64,000 bases of DNA from Oleispira sp963851095 (GTDB taxonomy: Bacteria > Pseudomonadota > Gammaproteobacteria > Pseudomonadales > Oceanobacteraceae): assembly GCA_963851095.1 (NCBI GenBank), contig CAWKOX010000010.1, positions 62,001 through 126,000 on the forward strand, in the 5' to 3' direction. Position 1 is the first letter of the stretch. The number at the start of each line of letters is the position of its first letter. The notes under the pieces were generated by a model that was not told the DNA's origin, ran no database searches, and saw only the letters and a list, made by a program, of their open reading frames with translations. Made by a program: the position numbers and the translations under genes. This document shows positions 25,305-33,159 of this stretch, in pieces.

Positions 25305-27041
25305 TTAAGAATGAGAACTTTTAAAAAAGTATTTGGGTAATACCCACGCCACTATAAATCCGATCAGTGGTAGTAGCATTTGTATCAGCGCGTAAACCGC
25401 ACTGGTGCGTCGACTTGCACCATTGGCAAAGGCAACGGCTTCTGTAGTAATGGTATTTATTCGTCCACCGCCGGCTAATAGCGTGGGTAAATATTGACCA
25501 AAACTGATGGCCAAGCCCAACGCGGTGGCGATTAAAATAGGCGCAAACAGTTGTGGGAGTTTTATCTGAAAAAATACTTTTTGTGGGCTGGCGCCAAGAC
25601 TTGCTGCTACATAAGCAAAGCGAGGATCTAGTTGACGGTAACTGCTCGCCAAGGATAAAAATACATACGGTAAAACAAAGAGTAAGTGGGTTAACGCAAC
25701 ATTGATAAATGCGGTCTGGGTATTGGCGAGTTGTTGTAACCAAACTAGACCAAATAAAAATGCGATGCTAGGGACGAGTAACGGCAAGTAAATAATAAAG
25801 CGGATAAAATGCGAGAGTTTTTTATTATTTAATTGCTCCGACTCTAAGCACAATAAAGTAATCACAATGGCAAACGCGGTAGTGACTAAACCAATAGCTA
25901 GGGTATTAAAAAGTGGCTCGCTGATGTGCGTTAACGCTGCTTTAAAATGAGATAATACCAGTTGCTCAGGTAAGGCTGCAGGAAAGCGCCAGTATCCCGC
26001 AAACGACCACAGTATTAAACCGATGAAGGCCAGTGTTATAAAACCAATGATTAATGTGGTCAGAAAAATAGTTATTTTTTGCCAATAAAAACCGCCGTAC
26101 TCTCGTTCACCATTGGTCAGAAAGTGATGAAACAGCGTTTTTATTATTTTCTCTGCGAAAAGCCAAGTTATTAATAAACCTCCAGTAAGCATGAACTGTA
26201 CTATCGCGCCTGCCGAGGCTTTTATACGCAAGTTTAAATCCACATCGTTAAACCAATGCATAATCGCAACGGCTAAAGTCGGAGGTGTATTAGGGCCTAG
26301 TATTAACGGCATTTCTACACTGGCACTGGCGTAAGTTAAAACCGCTAAAATAGGTAAACGTAATAGCGGATAAAGGCTTGGCAAGATGACTTTGAAAAAT
26401 GCCGTCATCGGGTTGTAACCCAGATTAATAGCGACTTTGTGATGTTGGCGAAATGTCTTCCCCAATTCTGGCTGAGCTAATATGCCCAGTGCAACTAATA
26501 ATAAAAATGGCAGCTCTTTTAGAATTAATCCTAAAATTATACTTAAGCCGAACTCATCGTGGGGGAATAGTCCGTTTGGGGCTAGCTCCCACTTTGTTAA
26601 CCAAGGTGACAGTAAGCGCGAGATCATTCCCGAAGGGGCAATTAAAAAACCAACCGCGATGGCTGCTGCCGCATGAGGGATTACTAGAATAGGGCTCAAT
26701 AACCGTTGAATGCGATTAAGCCAAGGGCTGTTAAAGAATGCCGCCAAAATCATAAACGTTAAAATAACCGCAAATAGAGTACTGATGAATCCTGTGGTTA
26801 AACTTAAGGTCATCATTTTGACAAGGCCTGGGGTTTGCCAAAGAGCTTGGAAACCTTGCAGACCAATAGCGTTTTGTTTCAGCGCAGGTGTCCAGCCAAA
26901 GGCGGGCAATAGCACACCTAACAATCCGCCCAATACGGGCAATATGAGTAGCGCTAATAAAAATTTGGGGCTAAAAGTGACCACGCGAGTAAACAAATCT
27001 CTGTGATTACAAAGATATGATTGAGTATTTTTGAGGCTCAT
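25305..27041 (-). CDS. ynjC: ABC transporter permease, fused double-domain (YnjC-like)
   Basis: 578 residues, about twice a normal permease: two six-helix BPD_transp_1 domains in one chain, as in ThiP, FbpB and YnjC. EAA-loop-like segments are seen in both halves, e.g. A-I-N-L-G-Y-N-P-M-T-A-F-F-K-V-I-L-P (~225-242) and A-A-S-L-G-A-S-P-Q-K-V-F-F-Q-I-K-L-P (~480-497), the contacts for the ATPase. Its ATG overlaps the stop of ynjB (ATGA type, 4 bp), showing translational coupling. Substrate is unknown; ynjBCD genes are often labelled thiamine- or iron-like by homology only. Confidence 0.9.
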   Translation of the reverse strand: MSLKNTQSYLCNHRDLFTRVVTFSPKFLLALLILPVLGGLLGVLLPAFGWTPALKQNAIGLQGFQALWQTPGLVKMMTLSLTTGFISTLFAVILTFMILAAFFNSPWLNRIQRLLSPILVIPHAAAAIAVGFLIAPSGMISRLLSPWLTKWELAPNGLFPHDEFGLSIILGLILKELPFLLLVALGILAQPELGKTFRQHHKVAINLGYNPMTAFFKVILPSLYPLLRLPILAVLTYASASVEMPLILGPNTPPTLAVAIMHWFNDVDLNLRIKASAGAIVQFMLTGGLLITWLFAEKIIKTLFHHFLTNGEREYGGFYWQKITIFLTTLIIGFITLAFIGLILWSFAGYWRFPAALPEQLVLSHFKAALTHISEPLFNTLAIGLVTTAFAIVITLLCLESEQLNNKKLSHFIRFIIYLPLLVPSIAFLFGLVWLQQLANTQTAFINVALTHLLFVLPYVFLSLASSYRQLDPRFAYVAASLGASPQKVFFQIKLPQLFAPILIATALGLAISFGQYLPTLLAGGGRINTITTEAVAFANGASRRTSAVYALIQMLLPLIGFIVAWVLPKYFFKSSHS

Positions 27042-28360
27042 TGGTTTACCCCATAACGTATTTGCCAGCCTTGTTTGATCGCTTTAACCCAGCTTGGGTG
27101 AGGTTCGCTTAGGGTGTGTTTAATGCTGTTAAAAGGCAGAGCGCTTAGGTGTGGTTTTGCCGTTTGAAATAAGGCTTGTTGCTTTGGATCTAATTTTGAA
27201 ACGACCAGTACCGTTTTATCGCCCCAAATATGCGCCTTTTGTTTATGCGCTTGGGCTTCTGGACTGAGTAAAAAATTAGCCACTAATTGTGCGGCTTGCG
27301 GTTGGCTGGCGTTATAAGGAACCGCAACAAAGTGTGTATTGCTTAAACTGCCATCGTCCATGGCATAGCTGCGAATGCTGGTGGGTAAATCAAAGCGTGT
27401 TACCGCAGCAGGTATTTCAGGCCCAGAAAACGTAAAGGCCAAACTCAATTCGGTATCATCGACAAGACGGCGCATTTGAGCACCGTTGTGCATAAAATGC
27501 TTACCTTGTCGCCAGAGAGTTGGGTGCAGTTGATCTAAAAACGTCCATAACGGAGATAATATAGCATCGGAATTATGCGCAGATACTGGCTGATTTAAAG
27601 ACGTTTGATTGCCCGTTAAAGAAACTAACGCATATTTTAAAAAGCTCATGCCTAAAAAATCAGTCGGTTGAGGGTAGCTAAAACGTCCTGGGTTTTGGGT
27701 GCTCCATTGTAATAATTGTGGCAGCGTTTTGGGTAGCTGATTATTAACCGAGCCATCAATAGTTAAATTATCATAATAAAACGTCAGAGAGGCTTGTCCC
27801 CAAGGTGCTTCCATTCCTTGGGTTGGAAGTCCAAAATCAAATATGACTGAAGGGTTGTTAGTAGGGTCGGTTAATTGAAAATTAGGCAGCTTATTGGCCC
27901 AGTTTTTTAATAGTAACGAGTGCTCGCTCATGGTGGCAAAGTTAGCGCCATTGATCCACATTAAGTCGATACTGCCTTGGGAATTATTATTGGCAGACTT
28001 TTCAGCAAGTACGCGGCTTACTGCATCGCTGGTATCACTGAGTTTTACGTGGATTAAGTTAATGCCATACTTGGCCTCAACCTGATTAGCAGCCCATTGA
28101 AGGTAAGCATTTATTTGTCCATCACCACCCCAAGCGTAAAAATACACCTCTTGGTTTTTGCCTAAGGCTTCAATATTTTGCCAATAACTGTATTCAGCGG
28201 ATGCTTTAGCATTAATCGATACGCTTAAGCAGAGAGCGAGTACCCCCCTGAAAATTACTGCATAAAGATGAGCTGCAACATGAGTTGGAAGTAGGTGGAT
28301 GGAGTAATACCCGTATTCACAAGTTGAACAAAAATCATAAGAGTAAGCATAGACTGCCAA
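27038..28360 (-). CDS. ynjB: ABC transporter periplasmic substrate-binding protein (YnjB-like)
   Basis: 440 residues if it starts at the only plausible in-frame start, a TTG at 28360. The hydrophobic signal segment (A-V-I-F-R-G-V-L-A-L-C-L-S-V-S-I-N-A-K-A) then sits unusually deep, around residues 33-54, so the true start is uncertain and may be a rare codon further in. The mature domain matches extracellular solute-binding proteins of the YnjB group: V-Y-F-Y-A-W-G-G-D-G-Q-I-N near its start and I-D-L-M-W-I-N-G-x-N-F. It delivers the ligand to YnjC in the periplasm. First gene of the ynjBCDF operon, divergent from the phosphoribosyltransferase gene. No THI-box was seen upstream. Confidence 0.83.
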   Translation of the reverse strand: MAVYAYSYDFCSTCEYGYYSIHLLPTHVAAHLYAVIFRGVLALCLSVSINAKASAEYSYWQNIEALGKNQEVYFYAWGGDGQINAYLQWAANQVEAKYGINLIHVKLSDTSDAVSRVLAEKSANNNSQGSIDLMWINGANFATMSEHSLLLKNWANKLPNFQLTDPTNNPSVIFDFGLPTQGMEAPWGQASLTFYYDNLTIDGSVNNQLPKTLPQLLQWSTQNPGRFSYPQPTDFLGMSFLKYALVSLTGNQTSLNQPVSAHNSDAILSPLWTFLDQLHPTLWRQGKHFMHNGAQMRRLVDDTELSLAFTFSGPEIPAAVTRFDLPTSIRSYAMDDGSLSNTHFVAVPYNASQPQAAQLVANFLLSPEAQAHKQKAHIWGDKTVLVVSKLDPKQQALFQTAKPHLSALPFNSIKHTLSEPHPSWVKAIKQGWQIRYGVNQ

Positions 28361-28482
28361 TAACGATAAATGTTCAATATCATTTTACGATGCTGTAAAC
28401 TGCACCGCCCAATATTAACTGTCCAACCCGTCAGGAATTTAAAGGCCTGATAAGGCTTTAACGAAAGGTAACCAGATCCCCT

Positions 28483-29049
28483 ATGAATAAAGTGTTTATC
28501 AGTGCTCAGCAGCTTTTAGAAGATTCTTTTAAATTGGCCGTACAAGTGTATGAGAGTGGCTTTCGTCCAGACTATATCGTAGGTGTATGGCGTGGCGGCG
28601 CTCCAGTAGGGATTGCGGTGCAAGAGTTATTGCATGTATTAGGGACGGAGGCTGATCATATTGCGATTCGTACTTCTAGTTATACGGGGATTGGTGAGCG
28701 TGATAAGAATGTGCGTGTTCATGGTTTAACGTATCTTATTAAGCGTCTTGAGAGTGAAGATAGTCTGTTAATTGTGGATGATGTTCATGATAGTGGCCTG
28801 AGTATTGAGCAGACTATTTTGGATTTAAAGAAAGCCTGTAAGAAGAATACGCCTGAAATCCGCGTCGCGACGCCTTATTTTAAGCCTGATAATAACAAAA
28901 CCGATCGCATTCCTGATTACTATATTCATGAAACTCATGATTGGTTAGTATTTCCGCATGAAATTGATGGTTTAAGTGCAGAAGAAATCCGTGAGCATCG
29001 ACCTGAGCTTGCGGGTATTGCAGATAAAATCGTTCAGCTTAAGTCCTAA
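28483..29049 (+). CDS. Purine-type phosphoribosyltransferase
   Basis: 188 residues with the type I PRTase fold: G-V-W-R-G-G-A-P-V-G (residues ~34-43, pyrophosphate loop) and the PRPP-binding motif L-L-I-V-D-D-V-H-D-S-G-L-S (~95-107). The hydrophobic C-terminal W-L-V-F-P-H-E resembles hypoxanthine/xanthine-guanine enzymes annotated in marine gammaproteobacteria. It would salvage a purine base with PRPP to the nucleotide in the cytoplasm; the exact base cannot be told. A GAAAGG ribosome-binding site lies 15 nt upstream. Single gene followed by a hairpin terminator. Confidence 0.82.
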   Translation: MNKVFISAQQLLEDSFKLAVQVYESGFRPDYIVGVWRGGAPVGIAVQELLHVLGTEADHIAIRTSSYTGIGERDKNVRVHGLTYLIKRLESEDSLLIVDDVHDSGLSIEQTILDLKKACKKNTPEIRVATPYFKPDNNKTDRIPDYYIHETHDWLVFPHEIDGLSAEEIREHRPELAGIADKIVQLKS

Positions 29050-29110
29050 ATTTTTACTCTATCAGAAGGTGGTTATTAATCGCTAATAGCCACTAAAATA
29101 CACTGTAATA

Positions 29111-29145
29111 ACCACTGCCACGGTGTCTTTAAGACCGTGGTAGTT
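29111..29145. terminator. Hairpin terminator after the phosphoribosyltransferase gene
   Basis: ACTGCCACGGT and ACCGTGGTAGT form an 11-bp stem with one G-U pair around a GTCTTTAAG loop. The following sequence is T-rich but not a pure T-run. It is about 60 bp after the stop at 29049. Confidence 0.55.
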
Positions 29146-29346
29146 GTATTGTTCAGCGTACCTTATATTTTTCTTTAACGGTTTTAACCCAATCCTTTTG
29201 CTCTGATGAATCCTGTGCATTATTTTGATAATGTATGGCAATATCAATATTGAGATATGCGCCGGTATAGCGATCATTAGGGGATTGGTATAGGAAAGTA
29301 ATCGATATTTTCTACACCAATGATAAAACTATCAGCGTTCGTTGCA

Positions 29347-29697
29347 CTACTCGCTATTAACCGCTTTCAGAAATTTTTCTATCAGTACGGCAATTCTTTC
29401 ATCAAAATCTTCTTCTATTTCATCTAAATCTTTCTCGAACAGTATTAGATATTTTTCAGCTTGTTCTAGACTGATTTTTTTCCCTGCGATGGCGTATTGC
29501 ATCTCTGGCAGTAATTTGTCATCCCTAGGTACAATATCCCAACTGATGACGTCAGATTCTACCGGTTCAAACTCCTTCTGAGCTACTCGACAGAACATGG
29601 TAATGTGATCGCTTCCTTGAGGGCCTAAGCAACCTGGTTCAACTCGATAGGTAATCGTGAGCTTTTTATCTGCTGCTAATGGTAATTCACTATTCAT
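29347..29697 (-). CDS. Hypothetical protein, 116 aa
   Basis: No family recognised. The protein is acidic and soluble: an N-terminal part with C-L-G-P-Q-G-S-D-H-I and F-C-R-V-A-Q-K-E-F-E-P, then a strongly acidic helical C-terminal part (E-K-D-L-D-E-I-E-E-D-F-D-E-R). Coding likelihood is supported by its composition and an isolated position between hairpin-terminated and forward genes, not by homology. No signal peptide or membrane segment. Confidence 0.55.
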   Translation of the reverse strand: MNSELPLAADKKLTITYRVEPGCLGPQGSDHITMFCRVAQKEFEPVESDVISWDIVPRDDKLLPEMQYAIAGKKISLEQAEKYLILFEKDLDEIEEDFDERIAVLIEKFLKAVNSE

Positions 29698-30035
29698 TCA
29701 AATAGCCTCTGCTTTGAGAATATGCTTTTAAGTCATTTTATGTCAGTTCTTATTTAAAGATTAGCGGGTAAGGGGATTCTTTCAAACTCGGTGGCAGGTA
29801 AGTTCATGACCTAGGCAGCAGTATTCACTTGAAATAATACATTGCTGTAATTTCTGAGCCTTACTCTCGCATCCCTAAAGCGCAAAGTGTACAATCCGCG
29901 ACCTCATTCCTGTGGCTTATTGACGCCAAGATGACAGCCTCACAAGGGCCCGCTACTCTTAATCAGGATACCGGATAGGCCGCGACACAATCGCGCTTCT
30001 GGTTTATTTCACGTCTATTATCACGAGTAAGTATT
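29698..30035 (+). other. Intergenic region with a structured 5' leader before nhaC
   Basis: 338 bp without a gene. The first ~150 bp are unremarkable. From about 29905 the sequence can fold into several short stems: TGGC/GCCA near 29912-29927, TCCTG (29908) with CAGGA (29962), and CCGGA...TTCTGG (about 29970-30003) enclosing a perfect CGCGA/TCGCG. This looks like a structured mRNA leader ending shortly before the antiporter start. No known riboswitch class could be assigned by eye. Confidence 0.4.
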
Positions 30036-31364
30036 ATGACGACTAAATCCCCTTGGGCACTGTTGCCCATGTTCTCTTTTATGGCCTTGTTTATTGGTAG
30101 TGGATTGTATTACCAAGCAGAGGGTATTGAGTTTGCGTTTTACAAAATATCAGCCCCTGTGGCGATCTTACCGGCGATTATCTTAGCGTTGTTATTAGCG
30201 AAGGGGACGATTAACCAGCGAGTCGACCAGTTTATTCAGGGCTGTTCGAATCCGACAATTGTCACTATGTTGCTTATTTTCTTATTGGCTGGTGGTTTTG
30301 CTAGTGTCGCAAAAGCCATTGGTGGTGTGGATGCCGTGGTGAATTTGAGTCTGAGTGCGATTCCACCGTCGTTCGTTTTACCAGGTCTATTTATTATGAC
30401 GGCTTTTATGGCGACTGCGATGGGAACCTCTATGGGTTCTATTGCGGCGGTTGCGCCTATTGCCGTTGGGGTTGCAGAAGCCTCTGATCTGTCGTTGGTA
30501 CTTGCGGTCGGAACAGTTATGGGCGGGGCGATGTTTGGTGACAACCTTTCTATTATCTCTGATACCACCATTGCTGCTACGCGTACGCAGGGTTGTAACA
30601 TGCGGGATAAATTTCGCCTCAATTTTAAAATAGCCATTCCAGCGGCTTTGCTCACCATCGTATGGTTATATATTCAAGGAGACGCCGCGCAGGTCGCCGT
30701 TAATCCGCAAGCATCGGCGACTAAAATGCTGCCGTATCTGTTGGTATTAGGCTTAGCGGTTGCGGGCATGAATGTGATTGCGGTGTTATTAACCGGTATT
30801 GTCGTCGCGGGGTTGATTGGCTTATGGCAGGTGCCCGATTATTCGGTTGCGGTACTGTCGAGTGATATTTATAAAGGCTACAGCAATATGCAGGAGATTC
30901 TAATTCTCTCGCTCTTTATTGGTGGGCTAGGGGCCATGATGAAGTTAGGGGGCGGTTTAGATTGGTTAGCTGCCCAGCTCGATCGCTTGACCCGAGAAAA
31001 GGCCGAGCCTAAAGCTCATCGACGTATGGGGGAGTTAAGCATTGCTGCGGGTGTGGCTTTAGTGAATGTTTGTACGGCCAATAATACGGTTGCGATTTTA
31101 ATCTCGGGAAGTTTGGCTAAAGACATAGCAGGGCGCTACGGCGTCGATCCTAAGCGCAGTGCAAGTATTATGGATATTAGTGCGTGTGTCATTCAAGGAA
31201 TTCTTCCTTATGGTGCTCAGATGTTGCTTGCAGCGTCGCTATCGGGCTTATCGCCTTTAGATCTCGTGACAGCGGTTGTGTATTGCTGGTGCTTAGGGTT
31301 GGTAATGATGGGGTCTATTATTTTGGGACTGCCAAACGGCAAGGTTGTAATGGCGCGTCGTTAA
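30036..31364 (+). CDS. NhaC-family Na+/H+ antiporter
   Basis: 442 residues, roughly ten to twelve transmembrane helices. Recognisable NhaC-family features are A-M-G-T-S-M-G-S-I (residues ~128-136), G-G-A-M-F-G-D-N-L-S-I-I-S-D-T-T (~162-177), where the buried acidic residues bind cations, and the second-half C-T-A-N-N-T-V-A-I-L-I-S-G with I-L-P-Y-G-A-Q. It exchanges cytoplasmic Na+ for H+ at the inner membrane, suited to a marine organism. The amino-acid antiporter branch of the family (malate/lactate type) cannot be excluded. The mRNA leader upstream is structured and may control it. Confidence 0.85.
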   Translation: MTTKSPWALLPMFSFMALFIGSGLYYQAEGIEFAFYKISAPVAILPAIILALLLAKGTINQRVDQFIQGCSNPTIVTMLLIFLLAGGFASVAKAIGGVDAVVNLSLSAIPPSFVLPGLFIMTAFMATAMGTSMGSIAAVAPIAVGVAEASDLSLVLAVGTVMGGAMFGDNLSIISDTTIAATRTQGCNMRDKFRLNFKIAIPAALLTIVWLYIQGDAAQVAVNPQASATKMLPYLLVLGLAVAGMNVIAVLLTGIVVAGLIGLWQVPDYSVAVLSSDIYKGYSNMQEILILSLFIGGLGAMMKLGGGLDWLAAQLDRLTREKAEPKAHRRMGELSIAAGVALVNVCTANNTVAILISGSLAKDIAGRYGVDPKRSASIMDISACVIQGILPYGAQMLLAASLSGLSPLDLVTAVVYCWCLGLVMMGSIILGLPNGKVVMARR

Positions 31365-31482
31365 TATTACCTTGAATGCGCTACTGTCATAAAAAGACAG
31401 TATGTAAGAAATTATAAAAATAAAGTAGCCGGTTTTGATCTAAAAAGCTGGCTCAATAAAAAATTCTCATCAAGGAGCTCTT

Positions 31483-31851
31483 ATGCACTGCCACGGTAAT
31501 ATGAAACTATCCTGGTATAAACAAATTTTGATTGGCGAGATTGAAGGGGCATTTAATGAGGAAGGTCTTGAGTATTGGTTTCCTAAAGTTAAACAGCTGA
31601 TAGAAACTAGAAAAAAAGACTCTTGGTATCGACTCGAAATTTGGGATGAAGAGGTGTTAGGATCTCCGGAAACTATCGAACATGCTAAAACCATGTATGA
31701 ATGGTATGAAGAAAATGGATGTCTAGCGACCGCGGTGGTTGTCTGTAATCGGATCCAAGAACAAATAATAACCGCCATGTTTCAGAGCCACACCAAAGTC
31801 TTTAGGAACAAAGAAGAGGCGATTCAGTGGCTCGAAAACAAAGTGGATTAA
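31483..31851 (+). CDS. Small soluble protein, possibly SpoIIAA/STAS-like
   Basis: 122 residues after a strong AAGGAG ribosome-binding site. The end, K-V-F-R-N-K-E-E-A-I-Q-W-L, resembles the V-F-x-x-x-x-E-A-x-x-W-L ending of SpoIIAA-like/STAS domain proteins, and the middle has alternating strands and helices (W-Y-R-L-E-I-W-D; A-T-A-V-V-V). The N-terminus lacks the usual phosphorylatable serine context, so regulation by an anti-sigma kinase is not implied. Assignment is weak; treat as conserved hypothetical. Confidence 0.6.
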   Translation: MHCHGNMKLSWYKQILIGEIEGAFNEEGLEYWFPKVKQLIETRKKDSWYRLEIWDEEVLGSPETIEHAKTMYEWYEENGCLATAVVVCNRIQEQIITAMFQSHTKVFRNKEEAIQWLENKVD

Positions 31852-31875
31852 GCAGTAATTTTAACTTGTGGGGAG

Positions 31876-32166
31876 TTATTTTTTACTTCCCCAGATACTT
31901 GAAACCGCACGTTCATTACCTAATAAACCCACAATTAAAACCACCAAGCTAACCAGTCCAAATGTAACCACTGGAATATAATAAGCCGCTGAATCTGCTT
32001 CAGCAGCCATCGCTGCGACGGCTGCTGATAATATCCCAAACAAGATGCCCATAACAATTAAGCTAACGCGATGAGACGTTTTGTACAGGTATTCTTCTGT
32101 GCCAGATTCAAAGTTTTCTAAAATAGGAGCAAAGGCTTTGCGAAGTAACTCTTTCATTGAATTCAC
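31876..32166 (-). CDS. Small inner-membrane protein, two TM helices
   Basis: 96 residues. An amphipathic N-terminal ~28 residues precede two hydrophobic helices (L-I-V-M-G-I-L-F-G-I-L-S-A-A-V-A-A-M and Y-I-P-V-V-T-F-G-L-V-S-L-V-V-L-I-V-G-L-L). No recognised family. It converges with the preceding forward gene, with 24 bp between the stops, and is upstream of nothing on its own strand except the 31.9-kb boundary, so it is probably transcribed with or after the thioesterase gene. Confidence 0.55.
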   Translation of the reverse strand: MNSMKELLRKAFAPILENFESGTEEYLYKTSHRVSLIVMGILFGILSAAVAAMAAEADSAAYYIPVVTFGLVSLVVLIVGLLGNERAVSSIWGSKK

Positions 32167-32209
32167 TTTTGTTAAATTAACGATTTAGGCATTAGTTATA
32201 AGGATTAGC

Positions 32210-32611
32210 TTAAGGCGTAGGTGGAATAAGGTGTTGCTGCAAAATAGCACGAATTGCATCACTAATGGGCTTGGAAGACTTAGTTGTATGGTCAAAGTGA
32301 ACCAATGTTGCGCTGCCTTTTGCGACTATCTTACCTTCTTGCCAAGCTTCGTGACCAACGACCATTGAAGAATTACCAATTTTTATCATAAAAGTACGAA
32401 TTTCAACGGACTTGCCATAAAAGATCTCGGCTAAAAAATCGACATCGATTTTAGCAATTATAAGGTGCCAGTCATTTACATCCATGCCAGGGCAGAACAA
32501 TTCAAAAATGGGTGTGCGGCTATCTTCAAACCAAATAGGCAAAACAGTATTGTTTATATGGCCTAGTGCATCAGTTTCAGCAAATCTGGGTTCTAAGGTA
32601 TTGGTCCACAT
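32210..32611 (-). CDS. Acyl-CoA thioesterase, 4HBT hot-dog family
   Basis: 133 residues, the length of a single hot-dog domain. The N-terminal R-F-A-E-T-D-A-L-G-H-I-N-N-T is the 4-hydroxybenzoyl-CoA-thioesterase/YbgC active-site motif, with the catalytic Asp at residue 14. The strands V-E-I-R-T-F and A-T-L-V-H-F-D follow as expected. It hydrolyses acyl-CoA thioesters in the cytoplasm; chain preference is unknown. Its start is about 45 bp from tadA, transcribed divergently. Confidence 0.85.
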   Translation of the reverse strand: MWTNTLEPRFAETDALGHINNTVLPIWFEDSRTPIFELFCPGMDVNDWHLIIAKIDVDFLAEIFYGKSVEIRTFMIKIGNSSMVVGHEAWQEGKIVAKGSATLVHFDHTTKSSKPISDAIRAILQQHLIPPTP

Positions 32612-32658
32612 AGCGTTTCTCTATTATCATGTCTATTTGAAAACATGATACTGCATTG

Positions 32659-33159
32659 ATGACTGAACAAGAACAGACTGACCAAAATTTTATGAAACTC
32701 GCCTTAGAACAAGGGCAGCTTGCCTATGATGCTGGTGAAGTCCCTGTCGGAGCAGTGGTTGTGCTTGACGGGCAGGTGATTGGCCGTGGTTATAACAAGC
32801 CCATTACCAGTTTAGATCCTAGTGCCCATGCTGAAGTTGTTGCGTTAAGAGATGCTGCATTAAATATAGGTAATTATCGACTCGCCAACGCGGTGTTATA
32901 TGTCACAGTAGAGCCTTGCACTATGTGTTCGGGGCTGTTGGTGCATTCGCGTATTGCGCGCTTAGTATACGGCACAACAGAGCCTAAATCGGGTGTGATC
33001 GAGTCGGCGATTTGCCTATTAGACCAACCTTTTTATAATCATAAAATAGAGATAACGGGGGGAGTGCTCGCACAAGAGGCATCCACCTTGATGTCTGATT
33101 TTTTCACCATGCGTCGGGCCGGTAAAAAGAAGCTTAAAAAGGCTACTCAAACGCTATAG
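32659..33159 (+). CDS. tadA: tRNA-specific adenosine deaminase TadA
   Basis: 166 residues. Zinc-dependent deaminase motifs are complete: H57-A-E59 and P-C87-T-M-C90. The family's N-terminal M-x-x-A-L-x-x-[AG]-x-x-A-x-x-x-G-E-V-P-V-G-A-V-V (partial pattern) is present. TadA converts A34 to inosine in tRNA-Arg(ACG). I take the ATG at 32659 instead of the TTG three bases earlier. Its 3' end overlaps the convergent mltF end by 6 bp, the neighbour relation seen in many gammaproteobacteria. Confidence 0.94.
   Translation: MTEQEQTDQNFMKLALEQGQLAYDAGEVPVGAVVVLDGQVIGRGYNKPITSLDPSAHAEVVALRDAALNIGNYRLANAVLYVTVEPCTMCSGLLVHSRIARLVYGTTEPKSGVIESAICLLDQPFYNHKIEITGGVLAQEASTLMSDFFTMRRAGKKKLKKATQTL

Noticed and set aside
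28361..28482. TPP riboswitch before ynjB
   Set aside because: No THI-box core (CTGAGA / ACCTGATCTGG-type) was found on the reverse strand.
29083..29277. 64-codon reverse ORF
   Set aside because: It spans the terminator hairpin at 29111-29145, lacks a ribosome-binding site and has no recognisable composition.
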